From assembly GCA_030490835.1 (NCBI GenBank), contig CM059971.1:127690564-127754563 (forward strand): a DNA stretch of 64,000 nucleotides, read 5' to 3'. The DNA comes from Annona cherimola (taxonomy: Eukaryota > Streptophyta > Magnoliopsida > Magnoliales > Annonaceae). The position numbers and the translations under genes are program-made. The notes beneath the pieces were generated by a model. It worked only from the letters and a program-made list of their open reading frames with translations, did not search any database and had not been told where the DNA came from. Below are positions 26,903 through 42,560 of the stretch, one piece after another; position 1 is the first letter of the stretch; the number at the start of each line of letters is the position of its first letter.

Positions 26903-27159
26903 GGGTGTGTTGGAAAGTGATAGAATTTTTTTGTAAAAAGTTTTTAAAATTGAAAAAAATAATGTGATATGATAAAGGTAAAAATAAGGAGTAAAGATAA
27001 TAAAGTCAAAATAAATGAGTTAGTTGCATGGGTAGTTGCATGTAAATAATTGAAAATAGTGAAGTTATATAGAAAAATGTGAAAAATTATTAAAAAAAAG
27101 GTAGCTATAGATAGTAAAAAGTTTTAATTGAAAAATTTTAATGGTTACTAACCACACCT
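26903..27159. mobile_element. Tourist-like MITE (copy b)
   Basis: Starts GGGTGTGTTGG, ends ACCACACCT, flanked by TTA. It is the copy-B counterpart of the insertion at 2331-2576, so it predates the segmental duplication. Confidence 0.65.
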
Positions 27160-29018
27160 TTAATTATTTGGTAATAAGGTGGACGTGAAAAAAAATGAAA
27201 TCTAATTGGAAAGGAAAATAGGGACTTGAAGCAAAAAATAAATCAAGATTTTTAAAAAACAAAATAGACATTGTTAAAATTAAAGCAATAAAGAATAATA
27301 ATTCACCATATCTGAGACTTAGATTAAGTTGCAATAAGTTAACAGAAACTCTTAAATAATTTCCTTGATTTTCTCTAAAAATATTCTAGAAGTTATAAAT
27401 ATTTTGGTGTTTAGCTCTTTATTTAGAATATAAATTTAATGTAATAGTATATTGAATTGAATTATCATTTTTCGAAGTTTCTAATTCAGAAGTCATATTT
27501 TAAAAAATATTCTTCTAATGTAGATAAACAATTTTGTAAATTTTTTTTATAATATTGTAACTTATTTAATTATGAATATGTTGCTAACTTCCATTGAAAT
27601 TATTTTTGATACTAGAATAAAATAAGCGATTAATGATGTTAAACAAAATGACCTAATTTAATTTTAATTTCATCATTAATGTGAACCGCATCGGAAAGGT
27701 CAGCTTGTTAGGGGAAGACGCTTTTATATGGATAATGATACCATTATAAAGTTGACTGCAACAAAAGTTTGATCAAGTCAATTACTATAGCCAAATCAAG
27801 AAAAAAAAAAAAAAAAGTCAAGCATTATGGATCCATTATGATATGCATGTGAAAAGTTTCATCGAAATCCATAAAGCATAGCATTTATATGGACAACGAC
27901 ACCATTGACTCCAACAACGAAGGTTGTATCAAGCACTATCGGTCCATTATGATTTATAAATAAGAAAACGTTATGGTCAACATCTCATGGAATCCTCCTA
28001 TTCTTAGAATAACGAAAATTTGCACTAATACTGTATTTAAAAAATGAGAAATATAGTAGAGAAAATAATTAAGAGTAAAAACAATCGAAAAATGATTAAG
28101 AGTAAAAAATAAAATAAAAAATATGATGTAGTTATATAAAAAGATAAAATAATTATAATATAGAAATAATAATAGAAAAATAGTATAATTAAACACACAA
28201 GAAAAGAGCTTTTTTTTAATGAAGTTTCTCTTATATTCAATCTCTTTTATTTTAAAAATTTTGATGGTTAATGAAAAATCTACTCTACCTATCATGCATG
28301 TTTAGCATAATTAATATTAGCATAGAAATTCTTTTATTTTTTTTAGCATCATTATGCATGACTCTATCTATAAATGTGCAAAATTTAGAGTTAATAAATA
28401 ATTCTATAAAGTATCATGAAATTTTGACATATACATGAATAAATCTAAGTTTCAACAAATGTAGCTCACACTCATGTTTGATTTAAATAAAATTTGATTT
28501 ATAGCTAAATAAATAATGTTTATGTATAATTGAATGAAGTAAATTTTTCATCAAACACTAAGATATAAAAAATGAAAGAGATTATATATACATAGAAGCA
28601 AAAAGCCCGTTAATATATGAAAAGGTAATCAAAATTTTTTTTTTTAACTACATACCAAACAAACGCTAAATATATAATAGCGCTTGGTGTGAATTATAAT
28701 ACTTTATTGGAATAAACGAATAAAAGATGCATAGATGTGGGCGGTGACATTCAAACCGATGTCGGGACATGAAACGGCTGCTAGGATTCCACGGCTCCCA
28801 GAACTCTCCTAAGCCGTCTGCTTTTAAGTTCGGAGCAGGCACGTGAAGGGAAAGTACGATGGTGCGTTTTTCCTTTTTTTTTTTTTTTTTTTGTCGCGTA
28901 ATTTAAGTAGCTTTTGGACTTTGAGGGTTGCTCTGGCCCGCTGGAATTAAAGCACCCGGGACCGAGACCCCGCCCGCCCATTCCATTCCATTTCATGTCG
29001 TCGTCTCACCTCTGCAAA

Positions 29019-29068
29019 TGTGTTCTCATTGCTCTCAAACAACACCTGGATTAGAACATTATTTCCAC
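29019..29068 (-). pseudogene. 3'-terminal remnant of a chitinase gene
   Basis: The last 15 or so codons of the chitinase at 11737-12687 (its extended C-terminus, [13 protein letters not shown]) recur here with a 7-bp deletion next to the stop. The rest of the gene is missing: from 29069 the sequence is unrelated. Copy B therefore lost its chitinase, or the duplication ended inside it. Confidence 0.75.
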
Positions 29069-29469
29069 TGTTTTAAGACAACAGTGTACGCACATGTGAA
29101 GGCCACGACAACGAGGGTGTGTATGACGCAGACAACAAGATAATGGTGTTGAGAAGGGTGAACGTGGCATGTGCTGGCGTGGGCACTGTTCCACCTTGGG
29201 CGGTGTCCACCCCGTCCTAACTCTAGTCCGCGTTCCAGACACAGCAGGTGAGAACGAAAGACGAGGAGGTCAATGAAAGCGGGAACGGAGAGGTTTCGTT
29301 TTAGCAAGGCAAGGAACATGGCCCGTGTGTGAGATGAAACCGGATTGGCAAAATTAAACAGAGCCCTAAGCCTTTCTACGTCACATTGACTTTAGAAACA
29401 TACACATCCAAAAAAAAAAAAAAAAAAAGGAGGGAGAGAGAGAAGGATAGAATATAGATTTACCATTTA
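29069..29469. other. Unassigned GC-richer stretch
   Basis: About 270 bases of mixed composition follow the duplication breakpoint, then a poly-A and AG-rich run (29410-29440). No recognisable protein or repeat ends. Confidence 0.35.
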
Positions 29470-29740
29470 TGGTGTGTTTGGTAATGAATAAAACTTTTAA
29501 TGAAAAGTTTTTGAGAGTAAAAGTTATCAAATTATGTGATATGATAGGGGTAATGATGAGTAGTAAAGAAGATAAAGTTAAAATAGATAGGTTAGTTGTA
29601 TGGATAGTTGTGTAAAAATGATTGAAAAGTAAGATAGTTGTATAGGAAAATGTGAAAAAATGATTAAAAAATATGATAGTTATAGAAAGTGAAAAGTTTT
29701 AGATTGACTTAATATTTTTTGTCACTTGCCAAACATACCC
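29470..29740. mobile_element. Tourist-like MITE (copy c)
   Basis: The best preserved copy: starts TGGTGTGTTTGG, ends CCAAACATACCC, TTA on both sides (29467-29469, 29741-29743), 271 bp, non-coding. Confidence 0.75.
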
Positions 29741-29907
29741 TTAAAAAAAAAAAAAGAGTAGAGATTCATTCACACAAATACAGCACACGAACAACAGAAA
29801 GTACAACAATATACTGATGACAGCCACACCACACAGAGATGTGATCCAAATCATGCCGAGCAGAGAACCTTGATTATCTCAAACATCGGTTTTGATGAAA
29901 GGAATGG

Positions 29908-30864
<957 letters not shown>

Positions 30865-30927
30865 TCATTGGGGTCCGACCACTGCCGAACGTGGCCAGTA
30901 AAGCTAAATCGACCAAGGCATAGATTC

Positions 30928-31460
30928 GGATTTTTTAGCATTTTAGACTCTCTAACTCGGCTTATTTTCCTTTTATTAAAAAAAAACTTTGCTTATTTTT
31001 CTTTATAAAAAAAACTTTGCTTATTTTCATTTTAAATCTTAAAATTTTATGGTTCCTATTTTAAATCCTGTAAATTTTAATTTCTTTGTATCTTAAATTC
31101 TAATTCGTAACGGTGTTAAAAACAAAAGTTAATTCATACAGAATGACATAAATACCCTTTAGTATTTAAAAAAAAAAAATTTATGTTGTGAACTCAACTA
31201 TTAACCTTTTTTATTTTGTTAAAGGAGATTTCAATAATATCTTCGTCTTTAATATAGATTTGAGTTTTTTCTTATAAAAATTATTGAAAGATATTTACGT
31301 CATTTTATATAAATTAACAGTAGTTTTTAACGTCATTATGGATTAGGATTTAAAATACAATAGAACCAAAGTTTATAAAATTTAAAATGTAAATAGTCAA
31401 ATTTTGAGATTTAAAATGCAAATAGATAAAATTAAAAAGTTTAAAATACAAAAAACCCCG
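30928..31460. mobile_element. MITE-like insertion with CGGRTTTTTT termini
   Basis: About 533 AT-rich bases interrupt the chitinase pseudogene between codons for GNYG and AFV. Left end CGGATTTTTTAGCATTTTAG and right end, reverse-complemented, CGGGGTTTTTTGTATTTTAA are imperfect inverted repeats. Introns are not expected here in this family. Superfamily undecided. Confidence 0.55.
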
Positions 31461-31919
31461 TAATTTCCCGTTGCACATGTTTGAACTAAGGTACCCTCGT
31501 TGCCAATTTGACCCCAATAGACAGCGATGCACCAGCTGTGCTTTATAAAAATGAGAAGGAATTGGCGTGATGTCTCTGCTACGATGCGGTGGATGTTTAG
31601 ATTGGAAGTAGCGCTTGGACTGACTCGCGCACTCAAATGTGTTCCCATTGCTTTTGAAAATCATAAGCTGGTAGGCTTTTCCAAAAAGAAAAAAAAAAAA
31701 AGTAGGGGTCAAAGAAAGTCAGTGAAGGATCGGACAGGTGAACGTTCCATTGTAATAAAAAAAGATTGATGTTTCAATTGAAAATTGATCATAGAGCACA
31801 CTTGATTGAATTAATAAACGCATATTAATAAACTAGATTTTTTAAAAAAAAATTTGAGTTGATTTGAGAGCTGTATGAATTTAAAAGGAGTTGGTCTCTG
31901 ACACATTTTTTTTGTGGCC

Positions 31920-32195
31920 GAGGATGTGTTTAGGAAGTGATAAAATTTTTAGATGAAAAGTTATTCAATTTGTAGAAAATAATGTGACATAATATAAGTA
32001 ATGATGATGTATGAAAAGAATAAAATTAAAATAGATAGATTAGTTGTATGAGTAGTTATGTAGAAATGATTAGAAAAATGAGTAATTGCATATGAAAATA
32101 TGAATAAATAATTTTACAATAAAGTAATTATGGCAAGTGAAAAATTTTAGATTGAAAATTTTTAACTTGACATTCTATTCTTGCCAAATACACCC
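31920..32195. mobile_element. Tourist-like MITE (copy d)
   Basis: Starts GAGGATGTGTTTAGG, ends GCCAAATACACCC, with an interior like the other copies (AAAATAGATAGATTAGTTG). Flanking TTA is no longer clear. Ends approximate. Confidence 0.55.
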
Positions 32196-34406
32196 TCAAT
32201 CTTTGTTCTTGAATTTTTTGGCCCTTGTTTCGTGCCGAATTGGTTAAAATCCAAAATTCAACTACGAAAGTCTAATTTCATAGAAATTTTTACATATAAA
32301 TCTCATACAAATCTCTTCCGTAAAAGTCCCAAGGCCGTAATTAACCATCTCTGTTTATTATCCATTCAATGAGTTATCAAAAATATTTAATCATTATTTA
32401 ATTTCAGATTTTTTAAAGAATTCTATCAATAATGATTTTCAAAACAACTATCTGAAATATGCAGATAAGCTAAAAATGTCCTCGCGTCAAAAAAAAAAAA
32501 AAAGAAAAGAAATTCAAGAAATAAAAAGTGATGCCTTTGGTGTTCTAGATTGCTGTTTCTTATACAGCGTTCCATGAACTCAATCTCTCCAGTTCCCTGA
32601 GACAGTTGAAAAAGGTACTTTCAAATTATTGATTAGATACTATAATATTTTCAGAAGGACTCCACTTCGGAGAAGTATCGAGTTTTGGGCCCACCCTGAT
32701 GAAAAACTTAAAATTCAACTATTCACCTTGTTTAAAGTCATTTATTTTATTACAGTGCCAAAAATAATTTCCATTCAAGTTTTGGGCAGGTACATACTAA
32801 AAAATATATAATTATATATAAATTATGAAAAACACTTAAATTCATTTATATACTATATTAAAATGTCATAATAACTTATAAAATTATTCATCTAGAAAGT
32901 ACAAATGACTTAGTTTAGATGTTGAATTAACAGGTCTGAAATTAATATGTAAATCAAATAATTTTATTTCATTGATTTTATTCATTTATAAGATGGGGAT
33001 CGCGCACATTTTTAATTTGAATGAAACTTAAATTTCATAATTAAACGATTTATTAACTTTATGAATTTCACATTATCTAAGGTGGACCATGTTTGCATCG
33101 GGTCATGCACGGGCTTGTTAGGAGCGGAACACTAAATTAGTTTCTGCATTTTTATGATTTTTGTATCATAGAGTTCTCCCATGTTGATTCATTTTTGTAC
33201 AAGGGAAATGCTACAGTACAGTTGGCTGCTAGCGAAGAATGCCATCCAAATGGATCATAAATTAAAATTATTATTTATATGTCTTAACATCATTATTTTA
33301 ATCATGGCACCAAAAATTAACGCAACCGAAATCATGGATGGTATACATTTGCTTAAAAATTTATATTTTTGTGCATATACATTTTGTGTATAGTATGTCT
33401 TCACTGCTGTATTAGAATAGACAATATTTATAATCATTTATCTGTATATGATGTAATTTTTGCATCGATACCTGCAAGACTTAGACAAAATTGCAAGCAC
33501 GTCGCAGACTTGTGTAATGTCAGGATCCATTTTTACAAAGTTTAAATATATGAAGACACAATGTTAAATTCGACGTCACATTATTAATATTAAATTATTT
33601 TATTACATTCATTTTGCAGCATTTCTAGATAGGCTTAGATACGTATTATGAAACTTAGTATGCTACATAAATAAATGATTTAAAATAAAGTGAATTTTAA
33701 TTTGATTATGAAAGTGGGGCTCATTTGCAGCCAGCAGCACCCTATAGTTAATTAGAGACGATGGTCTGCGGACGTTACTAGTACATATGCTTTCCAATCG
33801 TATCAATGGACATGTGGCAATATCTGAAGTCGGGGACTAGTGGTTTTAAGATTTTTGAATTGATTTGGCCAAAACGTACGATGGACTTCAAATTAATCAA
33901 GAAATTCGTGATACCCATTTGGGCCCATCAGCAGAAAATAATACGGCTAAAGATAGTGGTGCAGATTTGCACCTCTTCTGCACAAATCATGTATCTGCGC
34001 AGGTTTTGCACATCCATGCATGCAAGTAAAAGCATAAGCGGAGTTGAAGACGGGGCAAGCAAAGAGGTGTAGTTTGGACAGGAGGTGACAAAGAACAAAA
34101 AGAGGTCCATGGATTTTACTTTTCACAGGCCTCATATAAAGCTGAGCTTCCCATGCCACTCGCACTAACAAACTGATCATTCTACGTTTTCCCCCAAATG
34201 AATGGCTGAAAAGGAAGATGAAAACAGGGCAGCGAAGCAGAGCCCCTTGGCCCTTACTGTAAGATCATAGAAGAAAAAAACAGTATGATTCATTCACACA
34301 AGTGAAATATGGATACATAATTAGTCGCAAGACGAGATAGAATGAAGTCACATACACACGGATATGTAGGACCTAAAAGTCCGCGAATAAAGAGTGGGAC
34401 ACCATC
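32196..34406. other. Intergenic, no gene seen
   Basis: AT-rich DNA between the chitinase pseudogene and the next chitinase. Short frames show no family features. The last 150 bases would include the 3' untranslated region of the gene at 34407-35303. Confidence 0.4.
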
Positions 34407-35318
<912 letters not shown>

Positions 35319-35360
35319 TCAAAATAACAGATTTTGTACTCAGAGAGGCTGCATTTCAGT

Positions 35361-35370
35361 CCTTTTATAG
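35361..35370 (-). promoter_or_regulatory. TATA box of the intact chitinase gene
   Basis: CTATAAAAGG on the minus strand, 58-67 bases before the start codon. This predicts a transcription start near 35335 and a short leader of about 30 bases. Confidence 0.65.
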
Positions 35371-36412
35371 AGTGGCAAGGCGCCCTCAAGACAGTCTCCA
35401 ATCCCCCCACAAAGCTAAGGCACGTAGAAGCACGGGTCTTTTAGTTTTTCAAGTTTGATCGCTATTTCGCTCTATACAGATTTCTCGAGGCCGATCGGGA
35501 TCACCTTTTTTAAATATTAGAATCAACTCCGTAAGAAGACCTAAAATAACAACTTTTGTACTTTTCTAAGAGGAGTCGTAATGGGCAGGACCCCATGGTT
35601 CTCATCCGCCATCGCGAATCACAGGGAGAAGCGTATCTGTTACGGTTGCCCAAAATAAAAGGTTGCTTGGATTTAAGTTTACTTCTTCAACTAATTCTAA
35701 TAAACCTGATGGTATAAGTTCAAATCTGCAATTCTAATAAGGTAGAAATACTTCTCTAATAGGATTCGTGATGAATATATAAGATGGCGTTTCCTCTCCT
35801 AATGTTCCTGGTGGTATCTAGTGGATTCAATAGAAATGTATTCAGGTACAGTTCTGCTGGCATGAAATCCAACATTCTAATTTCATTGATCGAGATACAA
35901 TCTTTGGTTTCCAAAAAGCGAATGACATCATATCAGCCTTGAACTTTTGGCGTTTCACTATAAGCCCCACCCACTTCATCATTTTTTGGTGTTTTGTATG
36001 AATGATCTTGTACGTGTAATTTTTAATCTCTTTGCGCAAATGATCTTTTACGGCTTTTGATTTTATAAAGAAAAAGCAGATAACGTTTAAATGGAAAAAT
36101 TACATGTCTTAGAAGCTCTAAAGGACAAGCGACCAATGGTATAGAGACAAGGGAGTGGGAGTTGAGGTGTCGGGGATAAAGGACAAGAGAATGACGATGC
36201 AATCCTTCAAAAAAAAAAATGGCACTCCGGTCCTGAAGGAAGAAATTTTTTTTTTTTTTTTCCTATGATGCCGTGGATGTTCACATGAAAGAATCAAAAT
36301 AGATAATCTGACAATAATTAATCTGTGGGGGCCACGTGATTTGAGCATTCTTCTGTGAGCATAAGAACAAGCACATGAGATTACTATGAATTGCATGCCT
36401 AGCTCTTTTGCT
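35371..36412. other. Shared region between two divergent chitinase promoters
   Basis: About 1 kb between the intact minus-strand gene and the plus-strand pseudogene. It holds a poly-A/poly-T hairpin-like tract near 36210-36262. No gene. It may contain regulatory elements for the intact gene; none were identified with confidence. Confidence 0.35.
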
Positions 36413-36422
36413 TCTATAAAAG
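36413..36422 (+). promoter_or_regulatory. TATA box of the chitinase pseudogene
   Basis: TCTATAAAAG, about 75 bases before the ATG at 36493. It is preserved although the coding region is broken, so a transcript may still be made. Confidence 0.5.
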
Positions 36423-36492
36423 CAATGCTCTGGTAGAATTAATCTCCAAGTAGACAAACAGCTAAGCTCAACCAAGCTTGATTGGTTAGGCA

Positions 36493-37396
<904 letters not shown>

Positions 37397-37826
37397 TTTA
37401 CCCATGTGTGTTGTCGTATAGTTTATCTACGTTACTATCATATAGCTTCGTTGTATCATGAGCAGACTATCATGTATCTCATTCTCTGCACTGTTTAATG
37501 CCCCTATGATGTGATACGCATAGATATTCACTGTTTTGAATTGAAACACTCAATCCACGGGTTTGATCACCCATTTGGTTTTGGACAACACTGGCTAAAA
37601 CATAGCATATGACTGCTCGTGCGCAAAACAATAGGATCAGGTTCTGTGACGCCTAGTCATTGATATCGACCAGCTTTTAAATAACATCAAATGACTTTGC
37701 TAAAATAAACTTTGTTTTTAGTTTCTCAGATTGATCAGAATAATAGGGCTGGCATTTGGTTCAGGTATTCCAGCAAATTTGATTCATTGAGCCCAAGCTT
37801 CAAGATATCATGGCGTGTCCTTAGTC

Positions 37827-37868
37827 ATGCTGTGGTCCAAGTACTGGCGATCATCTCACAGATGCAGC
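37827..37868 (+). pseudogene. Tiny duplicated fragment of a chitinase 3' end
   Basis: ATGCTGTGGTCCAAGTACTG and the following bases to CTCACAGATGCAG repeat, with changes, the part of the neighbouring pseudogene coding for [27 protein letters not shown], about 30 bases on, resembles its 3' untranslated region. Confidence 0.6.
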
Positions 37869-37900
37869 TCCATGTATCTCACGCTGTGTACTTAGCACGC

Positions 37901-38086
37901 GAGTGTTTGGCAATGAGAAAAAAAATCAACTTAAAACTTTTCAATCAATCAAGTTACACTCTTTATAACTATCCTATTTGTTAATTATTTTTTTCATCTT
38001 CCTATAAAAGTATCCTGTATCACAACATTCTCTTCAAATTAAAAAATTTTTACATCTAAAATTTTTATCACTTCCCAAACACAACT
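37901..38086. mobile_element. Tourist-like MITE, shortened (copy e)
   Basis: Ends GAGTGTTTGG and CCCAAACACAACT, interior AAAACTTTTCAATC and related words in the orientation opposite to copy c. Shorter than the other copies; ends approximate. Confidence 0.5.
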
Positions 38087-38321
38087 GAAATAACATATAA
38101 AATCTATGTCATGCCATGTACACTGCACACGAAATTTACGACCTGGAGGACTACCCCACCATGAAACATCAAAATGAGATAATATGCCCCACGAAAGAGT
38201 GCAACAATGCAATTATTTCGAAAACGGATAGTCTATTACAGGGAAAGGTTCACCAGTCGTAAAAGCTATTCAATTTCTATTTACAAGTGCTGCTAGAAAT
38301 GGTGCAGCAAAGAGACACAAA

Positions 38322-41300
38322 TCAGTTAGAATCAGAACGTGAAGATGAATTGTGAGCCGATCGTTCCTGGCTGGAATACTGCTGTACCACAATCAATGAT
38401 GCTGATGTTGAAAAATCCGGCGATGCCAACAAGCTGCCAACAGGACCCAGTTCTGGAAATTCTCCCCTTTCGTTCAGATGCACTGCTGCAGGGCCCCTGG
38501 GTTGCCTGCCCACCAAAAATAGGCTACATCGACTAAATTCTTGAATGGAAGTGATGGCCTCTGCCTTCGATCCGATCATCCTCTCTGCAAAGTGAACTGA
38601 TCCATCCATATCACTGCTTTTTCTGAACTCAGCGAGGAACTGTTCATCACAAGATTCTTGCTTATCACCATCTACACCAATTGCCACATCATCTGCAAGT
38701 GTCTCCTCCAACAGGAAGCAGACGAGCATTAGTTGAATACCTGGGTGCTCAGCCATTCGCATCCCATAAGCCAGAGCTTCACGATCGTCAGGCCCACCAA
38801 AGAAGAGGACTACAATGGAGGATGACATGTCTTTGGATGAAACCTGGACTGTTCCACCAAGTCCCCGGTCTACCAGGATACCAACTGAGCAAGGTGCGTG
38901 CTCAAGCACCCTCTGGTTAACAAATCGGAACTCTGCTCGTGTTGTTTCCAGCACACCATCCAACCTCTGGTGCTTGTGAAATGGTAGAATGATGATTGCC
39001 ACCTGCTTTCTCTCTGCACTCTGGCAGATATCTTCATGCATACTGGAGAAAGCAGAAATTGCAGTCATGGGCCTCACAGACACACTGGACAACCTCTCAA
39101 ATGCCTCAAAGGCAACAACAACATGATCAGAGTCAGACCTCTGCATCTTGTTCCAGAATGGAAGTCCATTCTTTCGTGCCTTCTGCACCATGAGAATTGC
39201 AGATGACCTTTCTGATAGCTCCATAAGATGCATTGCATAAACGCACAGCATTGAACGTCTTGTGACTCCTCTAGAAGCTTCGATGAGATTTATCAATGTC
39301 GGAATGCTCCTTGTGCTGTGGAAACAGGTCATGATCTGGAGCTGAGAATGTGAGTCTTGACGTTGTATGGTCCTGTGCTTGTAAGGAGCAGTTGCTCTCC
39401 TTGATGGCTTATATATGGCTGTAACAAGAGGTGTAGTGAGGAATGTTGTGAAAAGAGCCATGAGGACCATGATGGCAAATGTTTGATCATTCAAAACCTG
39501 AGAGGGAGGGAGGGAGGGGAGGGGAGGGTGGGGGAAAGATTTGAATAATCAGCTTATTTGAACTCTGATAAATCAATCACACAATCACAAATGGGCCTAA
39601 ATGAGTTGAATGCAATTACCAATTGACCCAATGCATTTTTTTCTTTTCTTCTTCTTCTTCTTCTTTTTTTTTTTCAAAAAAATATCACAGGTGGGATGCT
39701 TACCTTCCGATCTTTGCCTATGTTGAGGACGATTAGTTCAACCAACCCTTTTGTGTTCATTAGAAATCCAAGGGTGAGAGCTTCACGGACAGGGACTCTG
39801 CAAGCAATTGAAACTAAAACAGTTCCCATGATCTTTCCTACGCAAGCAGTGATAATCACCAGCGCTAATAGTCCCCATGATTGAGCTCCACTGATGGTAG
39901 CTATGTTGGTCTTCAAACCACTTGAAACGAAGTATAGTGGTAAAAAGAGACCAGAAACAAGATCCTCCACCTTCTCCACCAATGCACCTGCGAAAGGGCC
40001 TTCCTTTGGGATGAGAACTCCTATGATGAAAGCCCCAAAAAGTGCATGAATTCCAATAGTATCAGTAACAAACCCAGCTGCCAAGACAGTTGCCAATGTG
40101 GCACAGATATAGAATTCCTCTACTGGCTCCCCATCCTCTGATCGGCAGGCCATCCATGAAAGGATTGGACGAAGAACCAAGACAGCACATATGACGAATG
40201 TGACCCCAGAAAGTAAGACCCATAATGAAACTAGTGGGGAATTGCCAGATCCAGACAGCGCGATTGCTAGTGCAAGAAGGATCCATGCAGCAACATCATT
40301 GACGGCAGCAGCTGACATTGCGATTCGACCTACATCAGTGGTGAGGAGTTTTAGCTCAGCAAGAATACGAGCCAACACAGGAAAGGCCGTTATAGAGAGA
40401 GCCACACCCATGAAGACGAGGAAAGCCGGGCCATCCACGCCTTTAGAAATTGTTCGTTGAAGAACAAAAGAAGTCCCAATCCCAAGTACAAAGGGGAGGC
40501 TGATGCCAGCAATAGCAATGCCAAGTGCATTCTTCCCAGTTTGCCTAATGGCTTTTGGCTCTAGTTCAAGTCCCACCAAGAAGAGGAAGAATAGAAGGCC
40601 GAGGTTGGCTAAAGTATCCAGTACAGTAATACTCCTGGCAGGAAAGACAGCATGTAGATAATGATGGTTGCGGCCTAAAGCTGAGGGTCCCAGCAAAATC
40701 CCACCCTGCACTGCAGCAACACTAATTACAACAAGCACGTCTTACATGCAATTGCACGCAACACATTTAAGTTCTTTGTTTGCCTATGAGCCACTTCAAT
40801 TGATATTGCTTCGGAAAATTTTTAGTCTAATGAAGAGATTAAACTGAGTTCGTTCCTATTCTTTTAGGATTTTTTGAACATTGATTTATAAGTCACTGTT
40901 ATAGAATGGGAGCATGGTCATCAGACCTTGAAATCATAGTGACCAGTGGTCGAAGGCTTGGGGCCATCAGCAATGATAGAATGTAAGCTAAACAAGTTGA
41001 TGAGAAAATGATAGAATCCAAGTTGTGCACATGGCATAGATATTGTCTTGGCATGATGAGCACTTTAATAATGATGGGTTACATAAGTGACATGTCTGGC
41101 TATATTTCAATTCAACTTGAGGGAGGGGATTAGAATATATGATGGTCCAATAGTGAGGAGATAAACCTGGTATGTTCACAGGTCCTTCAACTTTTCATTC
41201 ATTTTTGGCACTCTCATTTAGAAATTATGTGCAGGAGAAGGAAAAGTCCCTTGCTCATAAAACACTGGGAACTTGGCTCAGAACATCAATTTAACAGAAG

Positions 41301-41634
41301 CTCTTTGAAGCAGCAACATCTTTTAAAAGAGAAAGAAGTAAGGGTCGATGAAGGTTAAATATGTCCGTGGTAGCCCATTGAAAGAATTTGTAGCCAGAAC
41401 AACTAGTAATGGAGAGGGTGAAAGAAATAATCTTACAATGATCTCCGCAATTACTCGAGGTTGCCTTAACGGCCTGAGAATAAAAGCGAGACAACGAGTA
41501 AGGACGAGCACAAGGCATATCTGCAAGATTGCCAGAGGGAGGGCAAAGTCGAGGGGATTGTCCCCTTGGAAGACGCCATTGGACGTTGCCTTCATCGGGG
41601 ATGGACATCCATGTTGCTGTGTTGTGTTTGCCAT
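38322..41634 (-). CDS. Cation/H+ antiporter of the CHX family (CHX15-20 group, CHX18-like)
   Basis: Plant CHX proteins exchange monovalent cations, mainly K+, for protons on endomembranes or the plasma membrane and help set organelle pH and K+ balance. Three exons join in frame: 41634-41437 (66 codons), 40705-39704 (334 codons) and 39497-38322 (391 codons plus stop), giving 791 residues, the family norm. Introns (41436-40706 and 39703-39498) have GT-AG ends. The N-terminus [20 protein letters not shown] leads into [18 protein letters not shown] and about twelve membrane segments (Na_H_Exchanger domain, about residues 30-430), including [20 protein letters not shown] and [20 protein letters not shown]. 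The C-terminal cytosolic half has the CHX universal-stress-like domains ([46 protein letters not shown]). An upstream in-frame Met (41676) would add 14 residues; I chose the Met matching relatives. Intact. Confidence 0.93.
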
Positions 41635-42560
41635 ATGTCCGAAAGAAGGCAGGTAGTCAGAAGCCCACCAGAACAAATGTCAGCTATTTCTCTCGCTTAT
41701 ATTTGTCAGTACTGCTCAGAAAACACATGCGAATAAAGGTGGGCGTTAGTCTATCTGTATGTATCTATCCTATCGTCGTCATCATCAAAACTGTTTCACA
41801 ATGAAGTACCGAGGTCATTAACCACAATAAAGGAATGAGGAATACAGGCTTCTAAAGGAGGATTGTTATTACTTATTTGAGGTGCTCGGAGGCAAAAGCA
41901 AGCTCAAAACTGGACCGCCCAGTCCACTTAAGCCCAATTCCGTGGAAACCAGACCCCAAAAAAGCCTACAAGCACAGACAGCCCATGGACTGAGAAATGG
42001 CGGCAACCGTCAGTCGGCCTTGATACATAGATCGACGTCGACTCCGGGTTCATGTAGGCAGCAGACCGTGAAGCCACGTATGAGAAGAGATGGCCATGCG
42101 CATGTCTACCTCTGGGTTTTCTCCACCGATTTCCGCCGCATTCACCAGTAGTACTCGTCAATGCAAGTGTGAATACACAGGGTTTTATGACTTACGTTTT
42201 GTCGAGAAGTCGGTTGTTTTCGTAGAAGGGAAGAAATCCTAGAAAACAGTGGCAAACTAGGACGAAATATTCATTAGTTATTACCTGATGGATGGAGAGG
42301 ATTGATCGTTCTGCACCTCCCCTTGATGTTTCCCTCTCCTTCTCCTTCACTGGCTCGGCTCTGCTCTGCTCCGTCTCGAGAATGGTGGGTTGGCGAAAGG
42401 AACGGGAAATCCCTATCTACTGCTCTTGGGATAGGAAGGGATGGATGAGATCCTCAGCAAGAGCCGACGTAGGTAGCTTGGATTCTCGGATCCTCGACGA
42501 AGCGTTTCGGGAGGTACTCGCGCATTTTCTGACCCAACGCGTCACACGTGTTTGACTGCC
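41635..42560. other. Upstream region of the CHX-like gene
   Basis: Mixed-composition DNA that may contain 5' leader exons and the promoter. GC-richer stretches at 41890-42150 and 42290-42550 give small frames on both strands without known features. Confidence 0.4.

Larger units (their letters stand above)
26841..29068. repeat. Tandem segmental duplication, copy B (right part)
   Basis: Counterpart of 2262-3392 followed directly by 10700-11789. It shows the empty target of the Ogre-like element near 27972. It ends abruptly at 29068 inside what is the chitinase coding end in copy A. No intact gene. Confidence 0.85.

Noticed and set aside
30928..31460. Intron in the chitinase at 29879-31560
   Set aside because: The hevamine-type relatives here are intronless, and the segment has inverted terminal repeats instead of GT-AG borders.
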